A stretch of DNA of 64,000 nucleotides from Roseburia sp. (GCA_023665185.1 JAMPEL010000010.1:1-64000), one strand, 5' to 3'; positions 36,323 to 46,611 are shown, numbered from the stretch's first letter. Made by a program: numbers and translations. The notes: generated by a model from the letters alone, not told the origin.

Positions 36323-38227
36323 TCATTTTGCCAATGCCTCACGGATGACACTCGGACTTGGTTCCCCACATCGGGAATAAGTCCCGTCCTTTTGGATAAG
36401 CACGTATGACGGGATATATTGTATGCCAAACTGGTTGCAGACACTGTTCCACGACCCTTTGCTCATGCGGTAATGATGGCCGCGTATGTCGGCAATCATC
36501 GTGCGCCATAAAGCTTCCGGCGAACTTTCGCCTGTGAGATAAACGAACACGAGATTCTCGTCTTTAAGTTCGTTATCTTTCAACGGTTCCATACTTCGGA
36601 TGGCTTCCCTGCACGGTCCGCACCATGTAGCCCAGAAATCTACCAGAACAACCTTGCCTTTATACCGGGAAGCGATGGCATTGAAAAGCAAACTGTCCGC
36701 CACTTCCGGAATGTCGCACACCATGTATCCGGTTTTGCTCCTTGCCTCTTCTATTTTCCTTCCATTTTCCTCTTGCAAACTGCGGCACACACCGGCAAAA
36801 AGCGGATGTTTCAATGATGCCAACACCTGTTCCTGCTCTTCGGTAAGGGGCTTCATGTTGTTGATGTCAGCAGTATATCCGCCGACTTTGGCATATTCAC
36901 ACAGAAAACTACAGGTGTCGCCGCTCATCAGGTACGCTCCGGAAACACCTCCTTCGTAACTATTCTCCACTGCGAATGCTGAAAAAGAATGGCTGGTGTA
37001 CATGATTTCCGGAGAATCGAGCCGTAGCTGCCTCAACGGCTCTATGTGTTCCTTGCGAAATTCAGGAGCCTTATAATCGAGCGGCTTGCTTCTATCATAT
37101 TGGTCGTGTACGCGGCGATAATTCTGTTCCATAAAATACCCGCCATTGAATACAGCCTCAGCCGCCTGACCTCTAAGCCGAATCGACAGCAACTCACGCA
37201 GCATATTCGGAAGAGCGGTGTCCGCTTCCAATTTCGCCGCTTTCTCTTCGTAAAGTGACATTACATACTTGACATATTCGTCTGCTGTCATGCGGTAATC
37301 GGCAAAAGAGCCGCTATAAAGCTCAAGAGAGTAGTCGCCTTTGTCATACAGGGATTCGACTGTGTTGAGATTAGCATAAAATCCGCGATAATAAGCCAAT
37401 GGTTGTCTGTCCGGATTCTTGATTCCATAATTTTCCTCTGTATCCAACTGCACCAAACGCAACTGATTGGAATAGATGTCTGCTGTCTCTCCGGGCTTGA
37501 GCCACACACTTCCGCCGCAAGTTCTGGAGTTCATAACCGCAAAAGCCTGTGCTGTGCCATATTGGGTGAATACGAACTCCGCCACTCCGTCGTCCGAAAC
37601 ATCGGCAAAGAGTTCCCTCTGTGTACAAGGATAGAAGTCGTTCACATACAGATTCATCTTCCTTCCCATCTCAGGCCTGTAACCGAGCAAATGTACACGC
37701 AAGGTGGTTGTCCCCACTTCAAGCGAAGGTTCAGGAAGCGGCGCGTCCTTGTCTATTTTCATGTCTTTCAAGTCATCAGGCAAATCGTCAGGATATTCAC
37801 CGAGGGTTCTTTTTCCGGTAAGGTCAATGTCGAACACCTTCCAGCTACGCTCACTCAAACCTTCCAACAAATCCAACGTTGTTGTTTTCTTGTCAATCGG
37901 CGGAAAAACAAGTGTAGCTTCTGCGCGCCCTGACTCTTTTATCACAGTATATTGTCCGGGAACAAAACCTGCATGTCCTTTCATGGCATACTGCTTTCCG
38001 TTTGCCTGAATGTAGAAATCTTTGGCAAAAGTAAACCCATTGCCGGGAGACATAAATATATCAAGCTGAAGCACTGTCGCCGTGTCAGACAGCTCTATCC
38101 TGCTTATCTCCAATTCTGGAGCATTCCGCCAGCCTGTCGCCGGCCGCTCTATCACCTTCAGTCTTTTTGCCGAGGCAATACTGGCACAGAATAATGACAA
38201 GAGAAGCAGGATAAAAAAATTTCTCAT
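36323..38227 (-). CDS. exported TlpA-like thioredoxin-fold protein
   Basis: About 634 residues. A signal peptide (MRNFFILLLLSLFCASIASA) is followed by a long N-terminal region of roughly 450 residues without a named domain; it starts with a beta-rich part. The last 170 or so residues form a TlpA/AhpC-like thioredoxin domain with VVLVDFWATWCGPCREAIRS, holding the CGPC redox site, and the cis-Pro region IQYIPSYVLI. Such proteins are common in Bacteroidales and act as thiol-disulfide oxidoreductases in the periplasm or cell envelope; partners are unknown. ATG 38227 starts the signal peptide. It has its own promoter box and terminator. Confidence 0.85.
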   Translation of the reverse strand: MRNFFILLLLSLFCASIASAKRLKVIERPATGWRNAPELEISRIELSDTATVLQLDIFMSPGNGFTFAKDFYIQANGKQYAMKGHAGFVPGQYTVIKESGRAEATLVFPPIDKKTTTLDLLEGLSERSWKVFDIDLTGKRTLGEYPDDLPDDLKDMKIDKDAPLPEPSLEVGTTTLRVHLLGYRPEMGRKMNLYVNDFYPCTQRELFADVSDDGVAEFVFTQYGTAQAFAVMNSRTCGGSVWLKPGETADIYSNQLRLVQLDTEENYGIKNPDRQPLAYYRGFYANLNTVESLYDKGDYSLELYSGSFADYRMTADEYVKYVMSLYEEKAAKLEADTALPNMLRELLSIRLRGQAAEAVFNGGYFMEQNYRRVHDQYDRSKPLDYKAPEFRKEHIEPLRQLRLDSPEIMYTSHSFSAFAVENSYEGGVSGAYLMSGDTCSFLCEYAKVGGYTADINNMKPLTEEQEQVLASLKHPLFAGVCRSLQEENGRKIEEARSKTGYMVCDIPEVADSLLFNAIASRYKGKVVLVDFWATWCGPCREAIRSMEPLKDNELKDENLVFVYLTGESSPEALWRTMIADIRGHHYRMSKGSWNSVCNQFGIQYIPSYVLIQKDGTYSRCGEPSPSVIREALAK

Positions 38228-38271
38228 AAATATTCTATTATTATTGCTTGAGACATTCAAGCAGGATGTTA

Positions 38272-38279
38272 CAAAGGTA
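38272..38279 (-). promoter_or_regulatory. -7 box upstream of the TlpA-like gene
   Basis: TACCTTTG on the minus strand matches TAnnTTTG, 45 bases before the start of the TlpA-like gene. The -33 part is weak. Confidence 0.45.
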
Positions 38280-38354
38280 AACAAAAAGGATTATAAGGAT
38301 GTAAAACATCTGTTTGAACCAATGTTCTACAACCTTATAACCCTAAAATTATTT

Positions 38355-39650
38355 TTACTTCACAATGATGAGGTAATAGTTTTTCTTGCCTTTCTGAACA
38401 AGCAGATATTTGCCGTCAAGAAGGTCGTCTGTAGTAAACAAACGGTCGGCAGCCTCAAGTTTTTCCTTGTTCACACTGATTCCGCCGCCCTGCACCAGCT
38501 TGCGCATCTCGCCCTTAGAAGCAAAGATGGCTGCTTTGTCGGTACACAAATCAAGTGCTTTGATGCCGGCAGCCAATTCGTCCTTGCTCACTTCAAAATG
38601 TGGTACACCATCGAACACATCAAGCAGTGTCTGCTCATCGAGTTTCAAGAGACTTTCTTTCGTAGACTTGCCGAACAGGATATTGGAAGCCTCAACAGCC
38701 ATATTGTAATCCTCCTCGGAATGAACCATGACAGTCACCTCTTTGGCCAGACGCTTCTGCAACACGCGCTGTCCCGGATCGGCATCCTGCTCTGCGATAA
38801 TCGCGTCAATCTCCTCTTTGGTGAGCGAAGTGAATATCTTGATATACTTCTTTGCGTCCTCGTCCGGCACATTGAGCCAGAACTGGTAGAACACGTATGG
38901 TGAGGTATATCTGCGGTCAAGCCAGATATTGCCCTTCTCAGTCTTTCCAAACTTGCGGCCGTCACTCTTTGTCACAAGCGGACAAGTGAGCGCGAAACAC
39001 TCATTGCCATTGATGCGGCGGATAAGCTCGGAACCGGTCGTGATATTACCCCACTGGTCGGCACCGCCAAGCTGGAGCTTGCAGTTCTTGTGCTCATTGA
39101 GGTAAAGGAAGTCGTATCCCTGCAAGAGTTGGTAAGTGAACTCAGTGAATGACAATCCGTCGCGCGCCTCTCCGTTCAGACGTTTCTGCACTGATTCCTT
39201 CGCCATCATATAGTTCACTGTGATATGCTTACCGATGTCGCGTGCAAAATCAAGGAATGAGAAATCCTTCATCCAGTCGTAATTGTTCACCAGTTCAGCC
39301 TTGTTCGGAGCATCGCTCTCGAAATCAAGGAATTTGGCAAGCTGGGCTTTGATACATGCCACATTATGACGGAGTGTCTCCTCATTGAGCAAGTTTCTCT
39401 CCTGACTTTTTCCTGACGGGTCGCCAATCATACCAGTAGCACCGCCAACGAGTGCGAGCGGCTTGTGTCCGCAACGCTGGAAGTGGCGCAACATCATCAC
39501 ACCGCAAAGGTGTCCGATGTGCAGCGCATCAGCTGTAGGGTCAATGCCAAGATATGCCGTAACCATTTCTTTGGCAAGCAACTCCTCTGTGCCCGGCATC
39601 ATTGTATGAATCATGCCGCGCCATTTCAGTTCTTCGATAAAGTTGTTCAT
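38355..39650 (-). CDS. tyrS: tyrosyl-tRNA synthetase
   Basis: A 431-residue class I synthetase for tRNA-Tyr. The HIGH motif appears in [28 protein letters not shown] is the classic TyrRS segment, and the KMSKS-type loop is KFGKTEKGN, the usual form in this enzyme type. [11 protein letters not shown] and [13 protein letters not shown] bind tyrosine. The C-terminus ([15 protein letters not shown] onward) is an S4-like RNA-binding domain. It stands between the TlpA-like gene and GH2, with its own promoter box. Confidence 0.97.
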   Translation of the reverse strand: MNNFIEELKWRGMIHTMMPGTEELLAKEMVTAYLGIDPTADALHIGHLCGVMMLRHFQRCGHKPLALVGGATGMIGDPSGKSQERNLLNEETLRHNVACIKAQLAKFLDFESDAPNKAELVNNYDWMKDFSFLDFARDIGKHITVNYMMAKESVQKRLNGEARDGLSFTEFTYQLLQGYDFLYLNEHKNCKLQLGGADQWGNITTGSELIRRINGNECFALTCPLVTKSDGRKFGKTEKGNIWLDRRYTSPYVFYQFWLNVPDEDAKKYIKIFTSLTKEEIDAIIAEQDADPGQRVLQKRLAKEVTVMVHSEEDYNMAVEASNILFGKSTKESLLKLDEQTLLDVFDGVPHFEVSKDELAAGIKALDLCTDKAAIFASKGEMRKLVQGGGISVNKEKLEAADRLFTTDDLLDGKYLLVQKGKKNYYLIIVK

Positions 39651-39718
39651 CTGTCTTTATTCTGTTGTTTTTATTCGTTTCTGTAACGCTTGTATATCAA
39701 ATTGATTGATTTTGCAGG

Positions 39719-39726
39719 CAAAGGTA
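39719..39726 (-). promoter_or_regulatory. -7 box upstream of tyrS
   Basis: TACCTTTG on the minus strand matches TAnnTTTG, 69 bases before the tyrS start. No clear -33 element. The rest of the gap to the GH2 terminator (39727-39972) shows no gene. Confidence 0.45.
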
Positions 39727-39972
39727 CGGCTTTTGTGTTGAAAACAGAAGATTGTCGGTTGAAAAATGGAAGTACAATAAAAGAAAGAATCTTTTCGCCC
39801 GCCTCATTCTATAGACATGCAGTGACTATGACAGACATTCGGAATGACCGCTGTCATGCCCCATTCCATAAAGTTCATAGATTAAATCAAGTGTTCCCGC
39901 CAACTAAATAATACCAGACTCTCTTGCTGACATGCACGCAGCACACAGGACAAGCTAAAAAACAGGAACTAA

Positions 39973-40027
39973 ACAAAAATTGAACCGCGCCCCAAAAGTT
40001 TTCGTACAACTTTTGGGGCGCGGTTCA
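39973..40027 (-). terminator. strong terminator of the second GH2 gene
   Basis: TGAACCGCGCCCCAAAAGTT (39981-40000) pairs perfectly over 20 bp with 40008-40027 around a 7-base loop. On the minus strand ATTTTTGTTTAG follows. It is 41 bases past the GH2 stop. Confidence 0.9.
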
Positions 40028-40068
40028 ATCTTGTCACAGTCCCACTCACACAACTTTCTGTATCATTT

Positions 40069-43041
40069 TTATTTATGGCTGTAAATATCTTGCAAGAAAT
40101 CTATTTCCACTATTCTCAACTCACTCTTCACTTTGTCACCGTCTTTTGCCTTATACAGGTCAAGCTCATTGGCAACAGGCGCGGCAAGTTCGGTTATCTG
40201 CCCGAAAGCCTCGCTCTCCGTAGACGCGCCCTTCAAACGTATCATCATTTTTGACGCACATATCGGATTACCTTCCTCATCGGTCGTTTTCAGAGGCAAC
40301 GACACATATCCGAGCGACATCGGAGTCTTTCCGCTCCACACAAGTATGGAGTCGGCATATATCTCAAGAGGATAGCTCCGCCTTCTCCATCCGGTCAGTT
40401 TGACAGACACTTCATCCACCCGTGACGGCTTGTCAAACTCATAACTTATCCAAGCCGTTGACAGTCTGCCGTCATTGCGCCACTCAGTCTCTTCATTGTC
40501 GTCCACACTATACACAGCTGTCCCGCTGTTGCATCCGGCTGTGACCTGCTTCACATCCACTGTCCGTTTCAGCTCTTTGTATGAAGGTGTTGAAGGAGTC
40601 TCACCGCGTTCAAGATAACATGGCAGCATGTCTGCTGAACAATCAGAATAATAGGAATGTCCCTCATGCTCTTTTTTCCGCCCGACTGTAACCGACTCCC
40701 ATTCCACACTTGCCTCAGGAAGCCCCTCGGCACGGGCTGTCAGACGGATTGTACCGCCTTGCGTCATACTCCTTACAAGCGCACGGTTCACACCACACTC
40801 CACAGGAAGGTCTTTCGACAATACACAATTGCCCTCACCTTTGGCTATACCGCCCCGCCATTCTGCCGGTCCTTCAAGACTGAACCGTACCATTCTGTTG
40901 TCGAGCGGACAGCGGCGGCCGTCTTTGTCCACCACCTCAAACTCGACAAGTGCCATGTCGGCACCGTCGGCACTCATTCCCGAAGGCGAGGTTGTTACTG
41001 TAAGGCGCAACGCTGCCGCCTCACCGACAGTATTCATAATATAATCGGAAAGCTGGTTTCCCGAATCATCATACGACACGGCACGCAATGTTCCCGGCTC
41101 ATACACCACCGAGTCGAAAACATGCAGGAACTTATATTCTACTCTCTCGTTCCCAACAGGCTTGCCGTTGAGCAGCAAATCCACTTTCGGTGCGGCAGAC
41201 ACCACATAGACAGGCTTCACCGTACCTTCGTCATAGTTCCAGTGTCCCATGATATAGGTCTGTTCCTTTTCCGGATCTACCCATCCGTTCCACATCACTT
41301 GATGCGCATAGTATGAGTCTTTCGGCAGGCGCATGGCATCGACCACACCGCTGGTGCGGTAATTCGACTCACCACGGTTATGGGTATTCGTATCGGAAAA
41401 TACAATCTTCACACCTCCGGAACTTACCCTCTTTCCATTTCCCGGACGCACTTGCCAGTAATCGTACCAACGACGGATATGCTCCACCGCAAGCTGGTCT
41501 TGATTCAAGTTATACGCTGAGGCATCCGCATTCCGATACAACGGGCCATCGCCATTCTTATGATAAGGGAAACTCCAATCGTCCCAATACCGACGCAACC
41601 CCTCATCACGGCAATACTCCATTGCCCAGAGCGGCTTGTCACCACTCTTATTTATATAAAGCATCTCCCCGCCATACTCGGCAGACTGGCTGCCAAGCAT
41701 CTCACGGCTGCCGATGGCACGTCCGCCATGTGGGTCATACGTATCGCGTATGGCCTTCATCTCCTGCATGTGCGCCTCGGAAATGCCTTTATTTCCACAT
41801 TCATAGAACACCACGCTCGGATTGTTGCGATTATATATGATGGCATCACGCATAAGCTCCACACGATGTTCCCACCGTCTGCCTTCCACATCCTTCTCGG
41901 CATCACCGGCAGGCATTGCCTGAAGCAGACCAACACGGTCGCACGATTCCACATCCTGTTTCCACGGAGCCACATGCATCCACCTGACAAGGTTGCCCCC
42001 CGACTTCACCATTTCCCGATTTGAGTAGTCGCTCAACCATGCAGGCACGCTCATGCCCACTCCTGGCCACTCATTGCTGGTACGCTGTGCATATCCGTGT
42101 ACCATCATCACCCTGTCATTCAGACGGAAAAGCCCATCACCAAATTCGGTTTTTCTAAATCCCGTGCGTGTCTCCACTTCGTCCACACACTTGCCATTGA
42201 CTGTCAGACGGGTTTTCACGGTATAAAGATACCCATATCCCCAACTCCAGAAATAAAGCGACTCTATCTTTTGCGAGGCGGACAAGGATGCCGTCTCTCC
42301 CTTTCTTACATACTGCGGTGCAGAAGAAAATGAAGCAACGCTATAGCCATCATTATCTATCAGCTCCACCTCATAGCCTATCTCCGCATCCCGCTTGCTG
42401 TCGTTCTTGACTTCCGACACTGATGTCACCACCGCACTATGCCCCGGAATATCAAAATCACTGGCATAGACATACACTCCCGTAGTCTTCAAATTGGAAT
42501 AGAGCGGCAATGTCTGATATATGTCATCCGTAATGTGCAGCCTCACATGCTTCGGCAAACCTCCGTAGTTCGCATTAAAGTTTTTGTTGTTCCACTGATA
42601 CGGGCTATGCAATGTATCCTGTTCCTCATGATAATTCCAGTCATTATCTGTCAGCACCTCGATTCTGTTCTCTCCCTTATAACTTATATAAGGTGTCAGA
42701 TCAAACCCGAATGCCATCACACCATTCTCGTTCATGCCGACATACTTCCCGTTCAGCCATACTTTGGCACTGTGGCGCGCCCCTTCAAACTCAATGAACA
42801 CTTTCTTGTTCTTGTATTTTTTTGAGAGGGTAAAGGTTTTCACATACCGAACCGTATCGTCCGGAAGTTCCTCAATATGTACTTTGAAAGCATAGTCCTC
42901 GTTAAAGGCACGCGGTAATGTGGCAGTATGTGTACTGCCCTCGTATGTGTACTGCCAATTGCGGTCAAAGTCCAGTTTGGCACGCTGTGCGCCAACATGG
43001 AGAGCCAACAGCAGCATTGCGGAAAGAAAAGGTGTTCTCAT
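40069..43041 (-). CDS. GH2-family protein with altered acid/base site
   Basis: A 990-residue exported protein (signal peptide 1-18). The GH2 layout is a jelly roll (about 20-180), an Ig-like domain (to about 295) and a TIM barrel (about 300-600). A bacterial Ig-like segment (about 690-780) and a C-terminal F5/8-type or discoidin-like beta-sandwich (about 850-950, SVDDNEETEWRNDGR) follow. The nucleophile site is plausible as Glu475 in PLWAMEY. The usual acid/base motif GNE reads GNK here (YECGNK, Lys418), so the key glutamate is not in its normal place. It may be a subgroup feature or loss of activity. It is probably transcribed alone, between two terminators. Confidence 0.8.
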   Translation of the reverse strand: MRTPFLSAMLLLALHVGAQRAKLDFDRNWQYTYEGSTHTATLPRAFNEDYAFKVHIEELPDDTVRYVKTFTLSKKYKNKKVFIEFEGARHSAKVWLNGKYVGMNENGVMAFGFDLTPYISYKGENRIEVLTDNDWNYHEEQDTLHSPYQWNNKNFNANYGGLPKHVRLHITDDIYQTLPLYSNLKTTGVYVYASDFDIPGHSAVVTSVSEVKNDSKRDAEIGYEVELIDNDGYSVASFSSAPQYVRKGETASLSASQKIESLYFWSWGYGYLYTVKTRLTVNGKCVDEVETRTGFRKTEFGDGLFRLNDRVMMVHGYAQRTSNEWPGVGMSVPAWLSDYSNREMVKSGGNLVRWMHVAPWKQDVESCDRVGLLQAMPAGDAEKDVEGRRWEHRVELMRDAIIYNRNNPSVVFYECGNKGISEAHMQEMKAIRDTYDPHGGRAIGSREMLGSQSAEYGGEMLYINKSGDKPLWAMEYCRDEGLRRYWDDWSFPYHKNGDGPLYRNADASAYNLNQDQLAVEHIRRWYDYWQVRPGNGKRVSSGGVKIVFSDTNTHNRGESNYRTSGVVDAMRLPKDSYYAHQVMWNGWVDPEKEQTYIMGHWNYDEGTVKPVYVVSAAPKVDLLLNGKPVGNERVEYKFLHVFDSVVYEPGTLRAVSYDDSGNQLSDYIMNTVGEAAALRLTVTTSPSGMSADGADMALVEFEVVDKDGRRCPLDNRMVRFSLEGPAEWRGGIAKGEGNCVLSKDLPVECGVNRALVRSMTQGGTIRLTARAEGLPEASVEWESVTVGRKKEHEGHSYYSDCSADMLPCYLERGETPSTPSYKELKRTVDVKQVTAGCNSGTAVYSVDDNEETEWRNDGRLSTAWISYEFDKPSRVDEVSVKLTGWRRRSYPLEIYADSILVWSGKTPMSLGYVSLPLKTTDEEGNPICASKMMIRLKGASTESEAFGQITELAAPVANELDLYKAKDGDKVKSELRIVEIDFLQDIYSHK

Positions 43042-43060
43042 GATTGGATATATTTATGAT

Positions 43061-43098
43061 AAAAAAATAATGAGGCGGTTCATTCCGCCACCTCATTA
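43061..43098 (-). terminator. terminator of the S41 protease operon
   Basis: TAATGAGGCGG pairs with CCGCCACCTCATTA, with one bulged base. The arm includes the TAA stop of the small membrane protein gene. On the minus strand TTTTTTTATCAT follows. Confidence 0.75.
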
Positions 43099-43509
43099 CT
43101 TATTTTCTGTTCTGATGGATATACCTTCCGGTTTTTCAACAAATATTTTGGAAGGCTCTTTCGGCAAATTCTCGTTGAGTGACTCTCCTGTTGATAAATC
43201 AGCGACACTCATCATCTGTATTTCACCCACGCTTCCTCCGGCATGAAGAACCGTATCCTTTTCCATACCGGAAGGAACTGTTCCTGTAAAGACCATAGAG
43301 TCGTTGATAAACACAAGCAGTGAGTCGCCCCCGAAATCACGCGATATGCTGACTTCGTAGAAACTTGTTACCCTCGCCTCTATATCTGTCTTTTCAAAAG
43401 ACACGTACAACATGGCGAACACACACCCAAAGACAATTACCGCAAGGAACATCATGCCGAAAAGCAGTCCACGGTTTATTTTTGAAGCTTTGCTTTGCCG
43501 AATACTCAT
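43096..43509 (-). CDS. small membrane-anchored protein of unknown function
   Basis: A 137-residue protein. A basic N-terminus (about 1-14) and one membrane segment (about 15-36, LLFGMMFLAVIVFGCVFAML) precede an envelope-facing domain of about 100 residues with no recognised fold. The segment SLLVFINDSMVFTGTVPSGM may be a small beta-domain. Its ATG overlaps the TGA of the S41 protease gene (ATGA), so the two are coupled. A helper or substrate role for the protease is an inference from this coupling only. Confidence 0.65.
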   Translation of the reverse strand: MSIRQSKASKINRGLLFGMMFLAVIVFGCVFAMLYVSFEKTDIEARVTSFYEVSISRDFGGDSLLVFINDSMVFTGTVPSGMEKDTVLHAGGSVGEIQMMSVADLSTGESLNENLPKEPSKIFVEKPEGISIRTENK

Positions 43510-45155
43510 TTGCCCAATATCTTATTATATTCGTCCTTATTCTTGATTATTTCCACAGCGCGCATCAGGTCGTCATCGTCCTTCAACTGCTCCTCAATCA
43601 CTCCTGCCTGGAAATAATAACGCTTGATGATTTCCTGTGCCATGAGCTTCTTTATATCTTTCTTGAAGTTATTGAGGTCGCGTTCCAGATTGTGCTCCAG
43701 TTTTTTCTCCAAAGCGTCAAACTCCTCTTTTGCCTCTTCAAGATAGCCCTCAAACTCCGCCATTTTCTTCAGGTCTTTCAAGCGTTTGTCACTCAAACGA
43801 TCATACTTGAAACCACTTTCTATCACCATCTTCTTAAACTCTTCAAAGTCCTCGTCCGTAATGGTAAAATCTTTCACAGCCGGAATTGTAGGATGTGTCT
43901 TGCAATACTGTGTTCCGAAATCGACAAGCACATCATCGTTTGCCAGATAAAACATGATGTTTGGCATAGTGTCGTGCTTCACCTCCACATCAGGTTTGAT
44001 ACCGCCTCCATCGCGCACCTCGCGCCCGTTGGCTGTATGGAACACATTTGTCAGACTGTCGGGCACATGACCGTCGCTGTTATCCACAGCATTGCGCCTA
44101 TGCTTGTAGTCGATTGCCTGAATGCAGCGTCCGCTCGGTATGTAATATTTCGAGGTTGTCAGTTTGACACTTCCGTTATAAGGCAAGTCTCTCGGCGACT
44201 GCACAAGCCCTTTTCCGAAAGAGCGCGAACCGAGCACCACTGCGCGGTCGAGGTCTTGCAGCGAACCTGCTACAATCTCAGCAGCGGAAGCTGTATTGCC
44301 ATTAACCAACACAGCCACAGGCATGACTGTATCAAGCGGTGCCGACACCGTTCTGTATGTATTGTTTGAGGAGCGTGCCTTTCCCCGCATCTCCACAATG
44401 TCAAGTCCTTTCGGAACAAACAGGTTGATGATGTCTACCGCCTCAACGAGCAGCCCTCCACCGTTGTTTCTCAAATCAAGCACAATGCCCTGCGCCCCTT
44501 TCTCCTTCAGAGAGATGACCGCCTTGCGTATATCCTGCGAGCAGTCTCTTGTGAAATCTGACAGATTGATGTATCCGATGCCCTCATACATACCATAATA
44601 AGGCATTGCCGGAATCTTTATATTCTGTCGCGTAATCTTGAAGTCACGCGGCTTTTTCTCTCCCTGACGCTGTATGCGCAACAAAAATGTGGTGCCCGGC
44701 TCACCTCTCAGCATGTTGCTCACCTCGCTCACCGACTTTCCTTTCAAATCGTTGTCATCGATTTTGAGCATCACATCACCAACCTTCAATCCTGCTTCCG
44801 CCGCAGGCATTCCTGCATACGGCTCCATGATTATCACCGTAGAGTCCTTACGCATCCGTATGATGGAGCCTATGCCGCCATACTTTCCCGTGGTCATCAT
44901 CTTCAGTTTGTCCATTTCCTCCTCTGAATAATATTCAGTGTAAGGGTCGAGTTCGTTGAGCATGGCATCAATGCCCACACGTATGAGTTTTTCCGCTTCG
45001 AGCGTATCGACATAGAACATGTCAAGCTCCCTGTATATCGTATTGAAAATGTCAAGATTCTTGGCTATTTCAAAGCTGCGTCCCGACTTTTTGTTCTGCG
45101 CCACAGCCGGCAGAATAACGAGTGCCGTCAATATGGCTGTTATAATCCTTTTCAT
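43506..45155 (-). CDS. C-terminal processing protease, S41 family
   Basis: About 549 residues, with a signal peptide (MKRIITAILTALVILPAVAQ), a PDZ domain (about 85-170, MMTTGKYGGIGSIIRM onward) and the S41 catalytic domain. The nucleophile Ser lies in VNGNTASAAEIVAGSLQD and the general base Lys in SRSFGKGLVQS, about 25 residues later. LDLRNNGGGLL is a further family mark. A charged helical tail of about 100 residues follows. Ctp proteases trim or degrade envelope proteins from their C-termini. ATG 45155 is preferred; ATG 45164 is possible. It overlaps the small membrane protein gene. Confidence 0.92.
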   Translation of the reverse strand: MKRIITAILTALVILPAVAQNKKSGRSFEIAKNLDIFNTIYRELDMFYVDTLEAEKLIRVGIDAMLNELDPYTEYYSEEEMDKLKMMTTGKYGGIGSIIRMRKDSTVIIMEPYAGMPAAEAGLKVGDVMLKIDDNDLKGKSVSEVSNMLRGEPGTTFLLRIQRQGEKKPRDFKITRQNIKIPAMPYYGMYEGIGYINLSDFTRDCSQDIRKAVISLKEKGAQGIVLDLRNNGGGLLVEAVDIINLFVPKGLDIVEMRGKARSSNNTYRTVSAPLDTVMPVAVLVNGNTASAAEIVAGSLQDLDRAVVLGSRSFGKGLVQSPRDLPYNGSVKLTTSKYYIPSGRCIQAIDYKHRRNAVDNSDGHVPDSLTNVFHTANGREVRDGGGIKPDVEVKHDTMPNIMFYLANDDVLVDFGTQYCKTHPTIPAVKDFTITDEDFEEFKKMVIESGFKYDRLSDKRLKDLKKMAEFEGYLEEAKEEFDALEKKLEHNLERDLNNFKKDIKKLMAQEIIKRYYFQAGVIEEQLKDDDDLMRAVEIIKNKDEYNKILGK

Positions 45156-45229
45156 TACTGTCATTAATCGTTTACAGACGTATATTTTTGTCGTTCACAT
45201 TCCGGCATTCACATGCTGTCATTCCCGTA

Positions 45230-46369
45230 TCAATCAAGTTTCCAGCTATCCTTCCAGCGAATGACCGGAGTGCCGTCAGCCTTGAAATCAATAGGAAGCC
45301 ACACATGGAGCGAATTGGCAAGACTCTTCGGATTCCAAATATCCGCCATAAAGACAAGACGGTCATTGCCGAGGTTTAGTACATACGTGCCCTGTGTGCC
45401 GAAGCTTTTGTTCGCGCCTCCGTCCTTATGAGGAGCCGCCTCGCCTTCAAACGGTGACGGATGCTGTGTCCACGGTCCCCATATAGACTTGGCAGAGAAC
45501 ATGCGCGCCTCGTTAGGCGCCCATCCTGTACATCCGCTTGCAATAAGCCAATACTTGCCGTCGCGCTTGAAAATCGTTGGTGCCTCATTCTGTCCGCCCG
45601 GAGCTATGCGCACATACTTTCCAGTATAGTCCATGAAATCGTCAGTAAGCTCTGCCACCTGAAGTGTCAGGTTGTCCTCCGACGAGAATATATGATATGC
45701 CTTTCCATCGGTATCGATATATACAGTCATATCACGGCTCATCTGTCCGCCCTCCATATCGCGGTTAAGGAACATGCCCTTCTCAATGGCGACCCTCCAT
45801 TCCGGTGTCCACCAGTCTTTGTAGTCCTCCTGCCTCTGCTCCTTCGCCGCCTTTATCTGCTTCTTGGAGAAGTCTTTCGGCCAGATGCCGGCATTAGGAC
45901 GCAGCGAGCGCACAAAGCGGAACGGGCCTGTAGGGCTGTCGCTTTCCGCAAATCCGACACGTGCGGCAGCATAGCCCTTGCCTTTCAGTTCCAGATGGAA
46001 CAGCATCACAAACTTGCCAGTCTTCTTGCAATACACCACTTTAGGACGTTCCATGATACATCCGCGCTCAATATCGTCTCCCTCCTTTTCCGTCACAGCC
46101 AATGCCACACCCTCGTCCTTCCAGTTCATGAGGTCTTTAGAAGAGAACACTTCCACTCCCACTTCTGTCGTGAATCCATGCTCAGGCCTGTTCTCGCCAT
46201 ACCAATAATAGGTTCCGTCATACTCGATGATACCTCCGCCATGCGCATTGATATGCTTTCCGTTATTGTCCGCCCAAACTTTTCCCGGAGTTATTTCTGT
46301 AATGTTCTGTGCCTCCAACGGCATAAAAGATACTGCTATCAGTATTGCAGTGAATATACTCTTTATCAT
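45230..46369 (-). CDS. GH43-family glycosidase (subfamily 24/34-like)
   Basis: A 379-residue exported single-domain enzyme (signal peptide 1-20). The opening WADNNGKHINAHGGGIIEYDGTYYWYGE is typical of GH43 enzymes related to exo-galactanases and subfamily 34, in which the usual N-terminal Asp base motif is changed. ERGCIMERPKVVY and GGQNEAPTIFKRDGKYWLI give the expected blade strands; the Glu in NEAP is the probable acid. The rest, with WIASGCTGW-like and TQGTYVLNLG segments, completes the propeller. It is transcribed alone, 75 bases before the S41 gene, with a TATCTTTG box upstream. A galactan or arabinogalactan substrate is likely but unproven. Confidence 0.82.
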   Translation of the reverse strand: MIKSIFTAILIAVSFMPLEAQNITEITPGKVWADNNGKHINAHGGGIIEYDGTYYWYGENRPEHGFTTEVGVEVFSSKDLMNWKDEGVALAVTEKEGDDIERGCIMERPKVVYCKKTGKFVMLFHLELKGKGYAAARVGFAESDSPTGPFRFVRSLRPNAGIWPKDFSKKQIKAAKEQRQEDYKDWWTPEWRVAIEKGMFLNRDMEGGQMSRDMTVYIDTDGKAYHIFSSEDNLTLQVAELTDDFMDYTGKYVRIAPGGQNEAPTIFKRDGKYWLIASGCTGWAPNEARMFSAKSIWGPWTQHPSPFEGEAAPHKDGGANKSFGTQGTYVLNLGNDRLVFMADIWNPKSLANSLHVWLPIDFKADGTPVIRWKDSWKLD

Positions 46370-46408
46370 ATTCCGTTTGTTTTTTTATCATGTAAACAGT
46401 TAATGTGG

Positions 46409-46416
46409 CAAAGATA
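46409..46416 (-). promoter_or_regulatory. -7 box upstream of the GH43 gene at 45230
   Basis: TATCTTTG on the minus strand matches TAnnTTTG, 40 bases before the gene start. A TTG lies upstream, but only 15 bases away, shorter than usual. Confidence 0.45.
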
Positions 46417-46611
46417 CATATTTATTGGTAACAATTCCGCTAATTAGATTTTTTTGTGAGCGTAAAAAAACAACATTGAATACCTTAGAGAATATCGTTG
46501 TCGGGACATTCCCGCATCACGACAACACTGAGCCTCTGTATCAACCCGAACATGAAAGCAGAAAAACAGAGATTCTTCATTCTGCCAGTATAGGAATCAC
46601 GAATTTTTATC

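Noticed and set aside
46497..46526. GTTGTCG ... CGACAAC inverted repeat upstream of the DUF805 gene
   Set aside because: Only 7 paired bases around a 16-base loop, no T-run; chance is likely.
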